A DNA stretch of 64,000 bases from Streptomyces tendae (GCF_014650435.1 NZ_BMUY01000010.1:248001-312000); one strand, 5' to 3'; positions 43,177 through 52,530 are shown, counted from the first letter of the stretch. Made by a program: numbers and translations. The notes: a model not told the origin generated them from the sequence alone.

Positions 43177-43621
43177 TCAGCAGGCAGGCGAACAGCTCGG
43201 TCAGCAGGTCGGCACCGCCCTGGCGCATCGCGGTCCGCAGCGACGCCATCGCCTCCCCGTGCCGCCCGAGGCGCAGCCGCTCGGCGAGGTAGATGCCGCC
43301 CATGAACCCGGGGATCGCGCCGAGCACCGGGACGAGGACGAAGCCGAGGACGGCGCCGGCGCCCGCATAGGCCGTCAGCCGCCGCATCGCCTCGTCGCGG
43401 CGTCTCCTGCGGGTCGGCAGCGCCCAGCGCACCGCCCGGGACAGCAGCAGCACGACGGTGGAGCCGACCAGGACCGCCCAGGAGAGAGGCTGCGGATCCT
43501 TCAGCGCCCACCACAGGACCCCGGCCCACACCAGCCACGACCCGGGCACGCCGGGCAGCAGGACGCCGCACAGCCCGAGCAGGATGACCAGGCCGGCCAG
43601 CAGGAGGTCCCACGCTCCCAT
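43139..43621 (-). CDS. DUF456 membrane protein
   Basis: 160 residues. Pattern of DUF456: LAGLVILLGLCGVLLPGVPG, then LGAIPGFMGGIYLAERLRLG. Hydrophobic segments lie at about 5-25, 28-42, 46-65, 85-108 and 135-158, so it is an integral membrane protein of unknown function. The basic loop TRRRRRDEAMRRL (about 70-82) is cytoplasmic. The 3' end overlaps ogt by 38 bp, so the two genes share complementary RNA ends. Confidence 0.9.
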   Translation of the reverse strand: MGAWDLLLAGLVILLGLCGVLLPGVPGSWLVWAGVLWWALKDPQPLSWAVLVGSTVVLLLSRAVRWALPTRRRRRDEAMRRLTAYAGAGAVLGFVLVPVLGAIPGFMGGIYLAERLRLGRHGEAMASLRTAMRQGGADLLTELFACLLITGAWLGAVLAG

Positions 43622-43683
43622 CTGTCCAGGGTGCAGGAGTCCGGCCCGGTCCGCAGAACTCCGGCCCGGCGGGGGAGGACTCC

Positions 43684-44667
43684 TCAGTGCTTTCTGGCCA
43701 CCCAGTCCCTTTCATACGCGTGCCAGCCCAGTTGGAGCCGGGTGGTGACCCCGGTCAGCTCCATCAGGCGCTTCACCCGCCGCTGCACGGTCCTGAGGCC
43801 CAGGTCGAGCTGCTTGGCCACGCTCGCGTCGGTCAGGCCGGCGAGCAGCAGGGAGAGGATCTCAAGGTCGGTGCCGTCGGGGGCGTCCGGGCCGTGCTCG
43901 GTCACGCCGGACCCGCCCAGCCGCAGCGGGAGGGCGTCCCGCCACACGGCCTCGAACAGCCCCGACAGCAGTTCGAGCAGGCCGCTGGCGTGCACCACCA
44001 GGGCGGCGGGCTCCGAGGAGTGCGCGGTGAGCGGCACCAGGGCGAGGGAGCGGTCGGCGACGACCAGCTTGGTCGGCACCCGGTCCACGACCCTGACCTG
44101 CTCGTCGCGGCCCAGCGCGGCGGTCAGCTCGGTGATGCCGGTCGGCAGGTCCAGGACCGACCGCTCGACCACCACGCGGTAGCGGACCCCGCGCCCGGTG
44201 GCCTGCTCCTCCGCGTCGTTCTCCATGCCGGTCACGGCGACCGGCTTGTCGGTGACCAGGGCGCACACCTCCTCGCTCGCGCCGAGCTGGAGCTGGAGGA
44301 AGCGCTGGGCGACGGCCGCGGCGCCGGTCACCACCTCCACCAGGTCGTGCACCGCGGGCTCGGCCGCCGCCGCCCGGTACTCCTCCGCCAGCAGCGCCGC
44401 GGCCAGCTCCGCCCGCTCCAGCTCGTGCCTCTGCTGGGTGAGCAGGGCGCCCAGCGCGACGCCCGGCGGGGCCGCGACCCAGCGTCCGGGGCGGGCCGAG
44501 GACTGGGCGGCGAGCCCGTTCTGCTCCAGGCGGCGCAGCGCGCGCTCGGTCTCCCGCTCGCCGAGCGCCAGCCGCCGCGCCAGATCGGGGACGTCGGCCG
44601 CGCCCACCGACACCAGCGCCCGGTACGCCGCCTCGTGCGTGTCCTCCAGCCCCAGCACTCCCAGCAT
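43684..44667 (-). CDS. TrmB/LuxR-type transcriptional regulator
   Basis: 327 residues from ATG 44667 (GGGGAGGGG upstream). The N-terminus is a winged-helix like TrmB (LGLEDTHEAAYRALVSVGAA, DVPDLARRLALGERETERAL), the middle (about 100-240) a sensor region resembling PLD-like TrmB effector domains, and the C-terminus a LuxR helix-turn-helix (LAGLTDASVAKQLDLGLRTV). This HTH-effector-LuxR layout is common in Streptomyces regulators of secondary metabolism or stress. No adjacent target is obvious. Confidence 0.9.
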   Translation of the reverse strand: MLGVLGLEDTHEAAYRALVSVGAADVPDLARRLALGERETERALRRLEQNGLAAQSSARPGRWVAAPPGVALGALLTQQRHELERAELAAALLAEEYRAAAAEPAVHDLVEVVTGAAAVAQRFLQLQLGASEEVCALVTDKPVAVTGMENDAEEQATGRGVRYRVVVERSVLDLPTGITELTAALGRDEQVRVVDRVPTKLVVADRSLALVPLTAHSSEPAALVVHASGLLELLSGLFEAVWRDALPLRLGGSGVTEHGPDAPDGTDLEILSLLLAGLTDASVAKQLDLGLRTVQRRVKRLMELTGVTTRLQLGWHAYERDWVARKH

Positions 44668-44957
44668 CAGGCGTCGCCCCTCCCCGAGAACGATGATCGT
44701 CACCAGCCGCGCGGGGCGTCCGTGGCGGAAAACGGCCACGGCGCAAACCCGCCTCGGGACATCATCGCCGTACCGCCGGTCACTCTGCCAAGGTGGCGTC
44801 GCCGAGCGGTCCTCCCGTGGGGGGTGGGGCCGCTCGGCCACCCCACCTCGGAGGACTGTTCGACGCGTCCCCCGACACGCCGCCCGGCGCACGCCGGTGC
44901 GCCCGAATTTTCCGATGCCCCGTTTTCATCCGGCTCCGTCGGTGGACAATCAGGAGC

Positions 44958-46913
44958 ATGAGTCAGCAGGGGGGAAGGCCCACCGGTCCCACCGGTCCCA
45001 CCGGTCCTGAGGACGACTGGTGGGGGCAGCTGTACGACGACTCCACCGACGACACCGGCCCCACGGCCGCACCCGATTCCCTGGACGACCGCTTCGCCTC
45101 GGCGTCGGGAACGGTGGCGCGTGAAGCGGACCCCGGTCCCGGTCCCGGTTCCGGCCCCGGTCCCGGTCCCGGTTCCGGCCCCGGTCCCGGTTCCAGTTCC
45201 GGCCCCGGTCCCGGGACGAACCCACCCCGGTCGGACCCCACCGCGCCCGAACCGGGCCGGCCCTGGTGGTCCCGGCCGCAGCCCTCCACCATCCCCGGCC
45301 CCCGCACCGCACCACCCGACGACAACCCCCAGCCGCCGCCCACGCGCTCACCCGACGCCGGCAACCCCGCCCCACCGCCACCGAGGGCGCCGTGGGAGCC
45401 GCCGCCCGCGGCACCGACCGGGCCGGTGAGCTTTCCGTCCGGGCGGGAGCCGGGTGCCTCCGGGGGCGCGTTGTCCGAGGGCGGGCGGTCCGGTGCCGTG
45501 ACGGCCGGGCAGGCCCCCGGCACGGAGGAGCCCGTGTCGCCTCAGCGGTCCGACGGGCGTCCGGGCGACATCCTGCCCGGCGCTCCCTCCCGCCCCGCGA
45601 ACCCGCCAGGGCCGAGGGCGCCGTGGGAGCCGCCGCCCGGGACACCGACCGGGCCGGTGAGCTTTCCGTCCGGGCCGGGGGCCGGGCGGTCCGGTGGGGC
45701 GGCGTCCGGGGGCGGTGACGGTGAGTCCCGGGCGGCGTCGGGGTTCGGCGGGCGGGGGCAGGGTGGTGGCCCGCGTGGGCTGACCACCTCGGGGATGGGG
45801 GCCGCCGATCTCAGGGAGCCGCCCGAGGCGGGGCCGCCGCCCAGGACCCTGTCCGACCTGCCGCCGCTGCCGCCGCCGTTCCTGCCCTCGGCCGACGCAC
45901 CGGACGGCGACGACCGCGACTACGTCGGCAGCGGGCCGCCGACCTACGACGCTGAGCCCACCGCGCTGCCGCCCGCCGATCCCGACGGCCTCGACGGACT
46001 GGTCCCGGACACCGTGCTGGAGGGCGCCAGGTACGGGACGTGCACGCTGCGGGCCGCCTCCGTGCGCGGGGACTCCGCGCGCTACCGGGGCGAGCCGCGG
46101 CGCGACGCGCTGCTCGTCGCGCGGTTCGGCGCCGGGGAGCAGGCGCTGGTCCTGGTGGCCATGGCGACCGGCGCCCGCGCCACCGCCGGGGCGCACCGGG
46201 CGGCGGCCGAGGTGTGCCGGTGGATCGGCCGGGCCGTGGGGCGCAGCCACGTGCGGCTCGCCGAGGACCTGCGGGCCGCCCGGCGCGGCGACCTGAAGTC
46301 CGGCCTGCACCGCCTCACCGACCGCAGCCTCGGCCGGCTCCGGGCCGGCGCCGCCGAACAGGGCCTCGCCCCGGACGAGTACACGGCCACCCTGCGCTGC
46401 CTGCTGCTGCCCGCCGACCCAGAGTGCCGCACCCGGGTGTTCTTCGGCGTCGGCGCGGGCGGACTGCTCCGGCTGCGCGACGGCGCCTGGCAGGACATGG
46501 AGCCGGACGTCGGCGACGTCGCCGGAGAGCCCGTACTCGGCTTCGGGGCGGCGCCCCGAGGCACGTTCGGCGGCCCGCCCGGCGACGCGCCGAGCGAGAC
46601 GCCCGACGGCGACCGGCTCACCATGGACCTCGGCATCACCACGCCCCCGGGCCCGTACGACGGCCCGCCCGCCGAGCCGCCGCGGGAGCCCTTCCGCTTC
46701 CGGGCCTCCGTAGCCCGCCCGGGTGATGTGCTCCTGATGTGCACCGCGGGCCTCGCCGAGCCCCTGCTGAGCGAGCCCGAGCTGGGCGAACTCCTCGCGC
46801 GGCGATGGGCGGGCCGCCCGGCGCCGGGACCGGGGGAGTTCCTCGCCGACAGCGGCGTGCGGGTCAAGGGATACGCGGACGACCGTACCGCCGCCGCCGT
46901 TTGGGAGGCGTGA
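44958..46913 (+). CDS. PP2C-like phosphatase-fold protein with long Pro/Gly-rich N-terminus
   Basis: 651 residues from ATG 44958 (CAGGAG upstream). Residues 8-16 are TGP triplets, 60-90 a Pro-Gly repeat encoded by GGTCCC/GGTTCC hexamers, and 130-230 contain two copies of an APWEPPP...TGPVSFPSG unit. The C-terminal part (about 350-650) has the PP2C_2 layout: AASVRGDSARYRGEPRRDAL, ALVLVAMATGARATAGAHRA and terminal DDRTAAAVW. Expected metal ligands (Asp-Gly-Met/Gly in strand 2) are missing, so it may bind rather than hydrolyse phosphoproteins. Function is unknown. Confidence 0.8.
   Translation: MSQQGGRPTGPTGPTGPEDDWWGQLYDDSTDDTGPTAAPDSLDDRFASASGTVAREADPGPGPGSGPGPGPGSGPGPGSSSGPGPGTNPPRSDPTAPEPGRPWWSRPQPSTIPGPRTAPPDDNPQPPPTRSPDAGNPAPPPPRAPWEPPPAAPTGPVSFPSGREPGASGGALSEGGRSGAVTAGQAPGTEEPVSPQRSDGRPGDILPGAPSRPANPPGPRAPWEPPPGTPTGPVSFPSGPGAGRSGGAASGGGDGESRAASGFGGRGQGGGPRGLTTSGMGAADLREPPEAGPPPRTLSDLPPLPPPFLPSADAPDGDDRDYVGSGPPTYDAEPTALPPADPDGLDGLVPDTVLEGARYGTCTLRAASVRGDSARYRGEPRRDALLVARFGAGEQALVLVAMATGARATAGAHRAAAEVCRWIGRAVGRSHVRLAEDLRAARRGDLKSGLHRLTDRSLGRLRAGAAEQGLAPDEYTATLRCLLLPADPECRTRVFFGVGAGGLLRLRDGAWQDMEPDVGDVAGEPVLGFGAAPRGTFGGPPGDAPSETPDGDRLTMDLGITTPPGPYDGPPAEPPREPFRFRASVARPGDVLLMCTAGLAEPLLSEPELGELLARRWAGRPAPGPGEFLADSGVRVKGYADDRTAAAVWEA
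45132..45213. repeat. GGTCCC/GGTTCC hexamer repeat in the PP2C-like gene
   Basis: About 13 near-identical hexamers encode Gly-Pro and Gly-Ser dipeptides. It is a likely source of length variation between strains. Confidence 0.85.
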
Positions 46914-46941
46914 GACCGCGCGCTGTGGCATAGCTGGACCC

Positions 46942-48684
46942 ATGGCCAAACAGAACGTCGCGGAACAGTTCGTCGACATCCTCACCCGCGCCGGGGTGGA
47001 GCGCCTCTACGGAGTCGTCGGGGACAGCCTCAACCCGATCGTGGACGCCGTGCGCCGCCACTCCGGCATCGAATGGGTGCACGTCCGGCACGAGGAGACC
47101 GCCGCCTTCGCCGCCGGCGCGGAGGCGCAGATCACCGGCAAGCTGGCCGCGTGCGCCGGCTCCTGCGGACCCGGCAACCTCCACCTCATCAACGGGCTCT
47201 ACGACGCCCACCGCTCCATGGCCCCCGTCCTCGCCCTCGCCTCCCAGATCCCGTCCAGCGAGATCGGGCTCGGCTTCTTCCAGGAGACCCACCCCGACCA
47301 GCTGTTCCGCGAGTGCAGCCACTACAGCGAGCTGATCTCCAGCCCGAAGCAGATGCCCCGGCTGCTGCAGACCGCCATCCAGCACGCCGTCGGCCAGGGC
47401 GGCGTCAGCGTCGTCTCGCTACCCGGCGACATCGCGGACGAGCCCGCCCCGCAGGGGGCCGCCGAGACGGCCCTCGTCACCTCCCGGCCCACCGTCCGCC
47501 CCGGTGACGAGGAGATCGACCGGCTGGTCCGGATGATCGACGACGCCGACAGGGTCACCCTGTTCTGCGGCAGCGGCACCGCGGGCGCGCACGCCGAGGT
47601 CATGGAGTTCGCGGGCAAGCTCAAGGCACCCGTGGGCCACGCCCTGCGGGGCAAGGAGTTCATCCAGTACGACAACCCGTACGACGTCGGCATGAGCGGC
47701 CTGCTCGGCTACGGCGCCGCCTACGAGGCCACCCACGAGTGCGACCTGCTGCTCCTGATCGGCACCGACTTCCCGTACAACGCCTTCCTCCCGAACGACG
47801 TGAAGATCGCCCAGATCGACGTGCGGCCCGAGCACCTGGGCCGGCGCTCCAAGCTGGACCTCGCGGTGTGGGGCGACGCGCGGGAGACCCTGCGCTGCCT
47901 GATCCCGCGGGTGAAGGAGAAGAAGAGCCGCCGCTTCCTGGACCGGATGCTGAAGAAGCACGCCGACGCGTTGGAGGGCGTCGTCAAGGCGTACACCCGC
48001 AAGGTCGACAAGCACGTCCCGATCCACCCCGAGTACGTGGCCGCGCTGCTGGACGAAATGGCCGACGACGACGCGGTGTTCACCGTCGACACCGGGATGT
48101 GCAACGTCTGGGCGGCCCGCTACATCTCGCCCAACGGCCGCCGCCGCATCATCGGCTCCTTCTCCCACGGCTCGATGGCGAACGCGCTGCCGATGGCGAT
48201 CGGCGCCCAGTTCACCGACCGGCGCCGGCAGGTCGTGTCGATGTCCGGCGACGGCGGCTTCACCATGCTGATGGGCGACTTCCTCACCCTCGTCCAGCAC
48301 GACCTCCCGGTGAAGGTCGTCCTCTTCAACAACTCCTCGCTCGGCATGGTCGAGTTGGAGATGCTCGTCGCGGGCCTGCCCTCGCACGGCGTGGCCAACA
48401 AGAACCCGGACTTCGCCGCCGTCGCCGAGGCATGCGGTGCCTTCGGCGTACGGGTGGAGAAGCCCAAGGACCTGGCCGGGGCGCTGAAGGCGGCGTTCAA
48501 GCACAAGGGTCCCGCCCTCGTCGACGTGGTCACCGACCCCAACGCCCTGTCCATCCCGCCGAAGATCAGCGCCGACATGGTCACCGGTTTCGCCCTGTCC
48601 GCCTCGAAGATCGTCCTGGACGGCGGCGTCGGACGCATGCTCCAGATGGCCCGGTCGAACCTGCGCAACGTCCCCCGCCCGTGA
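46942..48684 (+). CDS. poxB: pyruvate oxidase/dehydrogenase, thiamine-diphosphate dependent
   Basis: 580 residues. Oxidatively decarboxylates pyruvate (to acetate or acetyl phosphate), feeding electrons to quinone or O2. Three-domain ThDP fold: PYR domain with catalytic Glu in HVRHEETAAFAAGAEAQ (about residue 51), FAD-type middle domain (about 185-340) and PP domain with SGDGGFTMLMGDFLTLVQHD at 435-454 followed by NNSSLGMVELE. The C-terminal tail (about 550-580) is where E. coli PoxB binds membrane. Acetolactate synthase is the main alternative, but the sequence pattern is of the PoxB class. Confidence 0.92.
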   Translation: MAKQNVAEQFVDILTRAGVERLYGVVGDSLNPIVDAVRRHSGIEWVHVRHEETAAFAAGAEAQITGKLAACAGSCGPGNLHLINGLYDAHRSMAPVLALASQIPSSEIGLGFFQETHPDQLFRECSHYSELISSPKQMPRLLQTAIQHAVGQGGVSVVSLPGDIADEPAPQGAAETALVTSRPTVRPGDEEIDRLVRMIDDADRVTLFCGSGTAGAHAEVMEFAGKLKAPVGHALRGKEFIQYDNPYDVGMSGLLGYGAAYEATHECDLLLLIGTDFPYNAFLPNDVKIAQIDVRPEHLGRRSKLDLAVWGDARETLRCLIPRVKEKKSRRFLDRMLKKHADALEGVVKAYTRKVDKHVPIHPEYVAALLDEMADDDAVFTVDTGMCNVWAARYISPNGRRRIIGSFSHGSMANALPMAIGAQFTDRRRQVVSMSGDGGFTMLMGDFLTLVQHDLPVKVVLFNNSSLGMVELEMLVAGLPSHGVANKNPDFAAVAEACGAFGVRVEKPKDLAGALKAAFKHKGPALVDVVTDPNALSIPPKISADMVTGFALSASKIVLDGGVGRMLQMARSNLRNVPRP

Positions 48685-48797
48685 CCGTACGGACAGCCGG
48701 TCCGAAACCGGATGACTGGCGAGGGCCCGAACGGGCAAGGCTTTCCCCGTGAAGATGTTCGACCGGAGCGGGACAGACGGGGGGAGCCGACATCAGC

Positions 48798-49226
48798 GTG
48801 CCGACGGGGGACATGAAGGAGCAGACGGTGCCACAGCTCAGGCGGCGGCTCGGCCGGGCGGACCCGCGGGCGGTGCCCGAGGCCCGGCGGGCGCTGCGTG
48901 AGCTGCTGCGGCACTGGGGCGAGCCAGGGCAGTCGGAGGTCGCCGAACTGCTCACCAGCGAGCTGGTCACCAACGCGCTCGTGCACACCGAGGAGGGCGC
49001 GGTCCTGACCGCGACGGTCGGACCGCGCGCCCTGCGGGTCGAGGTGCGGGACTTCGTGGGTCACGGGCCACGGCCCCGGCCGCGCACACCGCGGGAGGAG
49101 AGCACCAACGGCAGAGGGCTGGTCCTGGTCGAGTCACTCGCCGACGACTGGGGCGTGCGGCCCTGCGAGGTGGGCAAGTCGGTCTGGTTCGAACTGGGCG
49201 CGGAGGCGGACGCGGAAGCGGCCTGA
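48798..49226 (+). CDS. RsbW-like ATP-binding protein
   Basis: 142 residues from the GTG at 48798; an ATG at 48813 is possible but has no well-placed ribosome-binding site. The HATPase boxes are present: LTSELVTNALVHTEEG (N box), VEVRDFVGHGP (altered G1; the usual Asp-Gly is Phe-Val) and NGRGLVLVESLADDWGV (G2). It is a lone anti-sigma kinase-type domain, second of its kind here. The altered G1 box may weaken ATP use. It ends in a strong terminator. Confidence 0.88.
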   Translation: MPTGDMKEQTVPQLRRRLGRADPRAVPEARRALRELLRHWGEPGQSEVAELLTSELVTNALVHTEEGAVLTATVGPRALRVEVRDFVGHGPRPRPRTPREESTNGRGLVLVESLADDWGVRPCEVGKSVWFELGAEADAEAA

Positions 49227-49253
49227 GGCGCCGGGAAGACCGGCGCCTCAGGC
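49221..49253. terminator. 14-bp perfect hairpin on the HATPase stop codon
   Basis: GCCTGAGGCGCCGG (49221-49234) and its exact complement CCGGCGCCTCAGGC (49240-49253) with a GAAGA loop lie between two convergent genes. Confidence 0.85.
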
Positions 49254-49282
49254 CATCGGCACGGATACGGGGCGCGCTCGGC

Positions 49283-50347
49283 TCAGCCGAACTGCTGCTC
49301 CAGGTCCTTGAGCTTGCGCTCCAGGGAGTCCAGGCGCGGCAGGGCCTGGGTGTCGTCCTCGGCGGTGAGGTCCACGGTCTCCACGGTCATCTGCTCAGAC
49401 CCGCTCCGCACGGGCTGCAGCGAGGGCCGCCGGCTTCCCGCGGGCAGTTGCTCGGGGGTCGATATGGCAGGCTCCGCGGCAGCACGTTCCGAGCCCCGCT
49501 CGACCTGCTGCACCTCGACCTCGACCTGACGACCGCCGCGGCCCGGGAAGCCGCGGTGGCCGTGGCCCCGGCTGATCGCCTTGAGCTGCGCCCGCTCAAG
49601 GCGCTCCTGCTCACGGCGGCGCAGCTTCTTCTCCTCCTTCTGGCGCCGGTCGTCGCGCACCTCCTCGACCGCCTCGTCCAGGCTGCGCACGCCCTCCAGG
49701 AGCATCAGCGACCAGGCGCGGTACGTCTCCCGGGGCGCGCGCAGCCAGCGGACCATGCGGATCTGCGGCAGCGGACGCGGCACCAGGCCCTGTTCGCGCA
49801 GGGCGGCCCGGCGGGTCTGCTTCAGGGCCCGGTCGAACAGCACCGCCGCCGACAGGGACATGCCCGCGAAGAAGTGCGGGGCACCCGCGTGACCCAGACC
49901 GCGGGGCGCGTGCACCCAGTTGAACCAGGCCGCGGCGAAGGCGAAGGCCCACACGAGTATCCGCGAGCCGAGCGCAGCGTCACCGTGGCTGGCCTCGCGC
50001 ACCGCGAGCACGGAGCAGAACATCGCCGCGCCGTCGAGCCCGAACGGGACCAGGTACTGCCAGCCGCCGCTCAGGCCGAGGTTCTGCTCGCCGAAGCCGA
50101 CCAGACCGTGGAAGGAGAGCGCCGCGGCGACCGCGGCACAGCAGAAGAGCAGAACGTAGGAGAAGGTGCCGTAGAGGGCCTCCTTGCGCCGGCGGCGCTC
50201 CTCCATGCGCTCCCACGAGTCGTCCGCGCCCGCGTCCTTCCCCGAGGAACGCTTGCCGCGCGCGAGCACCGCCACCGCCGCCAGCATGCCCAGGAGCAGC
50301 ACGGCGCCCGGAAGCAGCCAGTTCAGCGATATGTCGGTCAATCTCAT
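49283..50347 (-). CDS. DUF2637 membrane protein with cytosolic coiled coil
   Basis: 354 residues from ATG 50347 (AAGGGA upstream). Membrane helices at about 8-28, 60-82, 90-125 and 130-165 form the DUF2637 core (GGWQYLVPFGLDGAAMFCSV, WFNWVHAPRGLGHAG). The C-terminal half is cytosolic, with a highly charged helix (about 225-255; QKEEKKLRRREQERLERAQL) and a leucine-type coiled end (LDSLERKLKDLEQQF). DUF2637 proteins are frequent in Streptomyces, including conjugative elements, but no conjugation gene adjoins this one. The function is unknown. Confidence 0.9.
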   Translation of the reverse strand: MRLTDISLNWLLPGAVLLLGMLAAVAVLARGKRSSGKDAGADDSWERMEERRRRKEALYGTFSYVLLFCCAAVAAALSFHGLVGFGEQNLGLSGGWQYLVPFGLDGAAMFCSVLAVREASHGDAALGSRILVWAFAFAAAWFNWVHAPRGLGHAGAPHFFAGMSLSAAVLFDRALKQTRRAALREQGLVPRPLPQIRMVRWLRAPRETYRAWSLMLLEGVRSLDEAVEEVRDDRRQKEEKKLRRREQERLERAQLKAISRGHGHRGFPGRGGRQVEVEVQQVERGSERAAAEPAISTPEQLPAGSRRPSLQPVRSGSEQMTVETVDLTAEDDTQALPRLDSLERKLKDLEQQFG

Positions 50348-50603
50348 CAGGGGTCCCTTGCAGTGGGATAGGGCGTAACGCCCGCCATGGTGGCCCAAAC
50401 CCGGCGGCCCTCAGGGGGTTTCGGGGCAAGAGGCCGCCAAGGAAGCGCAGAGGGGGTACCCAGGACGGCATTCTGCTCGAACTGCCGCATGAGGGGCGGG
50501 AGTTGAGTTCGATTAAGACTACCCGTACGAGTGGTTCGGCGGAAACTCACTGTGACGCGTGGGGGAGTTGTGAAACAACGCCGTGATCTTAGCCGACGGT
50601 CGG

Positions 50604-51449
50604 TCAGCCGGCCGCGGCGAGCAGCTTGTCGACGCGGTCCGCGTCGCAGGTCCGCGGGCAGGTGGCGCAGGTGTCCTCGGGGCGCAGGGTGTAGAACATG
50701 CAGCAGCTCGCCCGGTCCCGGGTGTGCAGCGGGGTGCCGTCCGGGCCCTTGAGCTCCCGGAAGGCCGCGTCGCCGACGTACGGCTTGGTCGCGCCCGGCA
50801 GCAGCAGCTCCAGCTCGTGCCGCGCCCGCTCCTGCTCGTCGAGCAGGTGGGCGACGTACCACAGGCCCTCCACGATCTCGTCGGTCGCCATGCCCCACAG
50901 GGCGCGTCCGCGGCGGCGCATCCGTGGGCCGAATCCGGCCAGGACCGGCTCCAGGTGCTCGGCGACCGCGGCCCGCACCTCGGCGCGCAGCTCCTCCTCG
51001 TCGGCGACCACCCGGGCGCCGGGCAGACCGGCGGCGGGGTCGTCCGGGAGGCAGGCGAACGAGGTGGCGCGCACGGCCATCCGGCCCAGTGGAAGCCCGG
51101 TGGCCGCACGGTCGTAGGCCACGTGGGCGGCGGGGTGGCGGGGCACCCGGCGGTGCAGGAACCACGGCACGGTGATCAGCAGGCAGGCGGGCCACGCGTA
51201 CCGGTGCAGGCCGAAGCTCGCGATCACGTCCGGCCGGGCCCGCTGCCCGTAGTCCCGCAGCACCTGTGCCTCGTCCCAGGCGAGGAACGCCGCCAGCTCG
51301 GCCCCGCCCGCGGCGAGCGAGGCGGCCGTGACCCATCCTTCGCCGCTCGGGACCTCGTCGGCCGCGGTCAGCTCGGTGACGCCCAGCCCCGGGAGGACCT
51401 CGGACAGGCGCGCGTAGGCGTCCGTGAAGGCCGTAAGGGCGACAGGCAT
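50604..51449 (-). CDS. FhuF-like [2Fe-2S] ferric-siderophore reductase
   Basis: 281 residues from ATG 51449. The C-terminus carries the FhuF cluster motif: SCCMFYTLRPEDTCATC, that is CC-x10-C-x2-C, which binds an unusual 2Fe-2S centre. The rest is an acidic, helical domain. Family members reduce Fe(III) in siderophores so the iron is released in the cytoplasm. A perfect iron box 40 bp upstream makes iron-dependent repression by a DmdR/DtxR-type regulator very likely. No siderophore transporter is adjacent. Confidence 0.92.
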   Translation of the reverse strand: MPVALTAFTDAYARLSEVLPGLGVTELTAADEVPSGEGWVTAASLAAGGAELAAFLAWDEAQVLRDYGQRARPDVIASFGLHRYAWPACLLITVPWFLHRRVPRHPAAHVAYDRAATGLPLGRMAVRATSFACLPDDPAAGLPGARVVADEEELRAEVRAAVAEHLEPVLAGFGPRMRRRGRALWGMATDEIVEGLWYVAHLLDEQERARHELELLLPGATKPYVGDAAFRELKGPDGTPLHTRDRASCCMFYTLRPEDTCATCPRTCDADRVDKLLAAAG

Positions 51450-51488
51450 GCGGGACCACCGATCCACGTCGGGACAACGGGCTGCTTA

Positions 51489-51505
51489 AAGGTAAGCCTT
51501 ACCTT
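51489..51505 (-). promoter_or_regulatory. iron box (DmdR/DtxR-type operator)
   Basis: AAGGTAAG, central C, CTTACCTT: a perfect 17-bp palindrome that matches the known consensus of actinomycete iron-repressor sites (TTAGGTTAGGCTAACCTAA) in its core. It lies 40 bp upstream of the fhuF-like start, covering the likely promoter. Confidence 0.85.
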
Positions 51506-51617
51506 ACCCAAGATGTTTGGGATTTGAACTGACGGTCGGTGCGCTTATGGTGCTTGACGTACAGGTGACAACCCGCCGTAATGACCCCAAGTACCGACAC
51601 GTCCCGCAGGAGGACCC

Positions 51618-52439
51618 GTGAAGCACAGCGCGCAGGGCGCCGCAGGAACGGGTGCGGGCAGGGGTGCGGGTACGGCGGCCGAAGCGGTGCGGATCCCGGT
51701 GCAGCCGGGAGCGGCGGACAGGGCACGGGACCGGGCCCCCGGCGCCGGGGAGCCGGACGGCTCGGCGCGCGGCGAGCACACCCACGGCGAACCGCCCATA
51801 CCCCGCCCGCGGGCCCTGGTCCGGCGTTCCTCGGTGCGCGGGCAGATCCTCGACGCCCTGCGCTCCGCGCTGGCCACCGGCGAACTGCGGCCCGGCGGGG
51901 TCTACTCGGCGCCCGTGCTCGGCGAGCGGTTCGGCGTCTCGGCCACTCCGGTACGGGAGGCCATGCAGCAGCTCGCCCTGGAGGGCGCCGTCGAGGTCGT
52001 CCCCAACCGCGGCTTCCGCGTCGTCGAGCGCGGCGACCGCGAGCTGGCCGAGCTGGCCGAGGTCCGGGCCCTGATCGAGGCCCCGGTGTGGCTCCGGCTG
52101 GCCCGTACGGTGCCCGCCGAGCGCTGGGCGGAGCTGCGCCCCCTCGCCGAGGCCACCGTCCGGGCCGCGTCGTCCGGCTGCCCGGCCACCTACGCCGAGG
52201 CCGACCGCGCCTTCCACCGCGCGGTACTGGCGCTGGCCGGCAACGAACAGCTCGTCCGGATCGCCGCCGACGTGCACCGCCGCGCCCAGTGGCCCCCGGC
52301 CGGCTCGCCCGCCGTACGCGGGCGGGCCGACCTGGTCGCCGACGCCCACGAGCACACCGCACTCCTGGACGCCCTGATCGCCGGCGACCCGGACGCGGTG
52401 CGGGCCCTGGTCGGGGACCACTTCACGCGCACCGCCTGA
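51618..52439 (+). CDS. GntR-family transcriptional regulator (FadR-type)
   Basis: 273 residues from the GTG at 51618, with AGGAGG 4 nt upstream. A disordered Gly/Ala-rich N-terminus (1-60) precedes the winged helix-turn-helix (about 70-135; GVYSAPVLGERFGVSATPVR EAM region) and an FCD ligand-binding helical domain (about 145-265) with His residues for metal and acid binding. FCD regulators usually respond to small carboxylic acids. It is divergent from the fhuF-like gene (168 bp apart) and convergent with secDF. Confidence 0.92.
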   Translation: MKHSAQGAAGTGAGRGAGTAAEAVRIPVQPGAADRARDRAPGAGEPDGSARGEHTHGEPPIPRPRALVRRSSVRGQILDALRSALATGELRPGGVYSAPVLGERFGVSATPVREAMQQLALEGAVEVVPNRGFRVVERGDRELAELAEVRALIEAPVWLRLARTVPAERWAELRPLAEATVRAASSGCPATYAEADRAFHRAVLALAGNEQLVRIAADVHRRAQWPPAGSPAVRGRADLVADAHEHTALLDALIAGDPDAVRALVGDHFTRTA

Positions 52440-52440
52440 G

Positions 52441-52508
52441 ACGGGAACGCCCCCTGCGCCGGGCGGGAACGGCCCTCTGCGCCGGGCGGGAACGGCCCCC
52501 TGCGCGGG
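52441..52508. repeat. three 22-23-bp tandem repeats between GntR and secDF
   Basis: Units at 52441-52462, 52463-52485 and 52486-52508 share GCGGGAACGGCCC and CTGCGCCGG with one or two changes. They directly follow the GntR stop codon. Confidence 0.85.
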
Positions 52509-52530
52509 GGCGCCCGGGTCCCGCGGGGCT

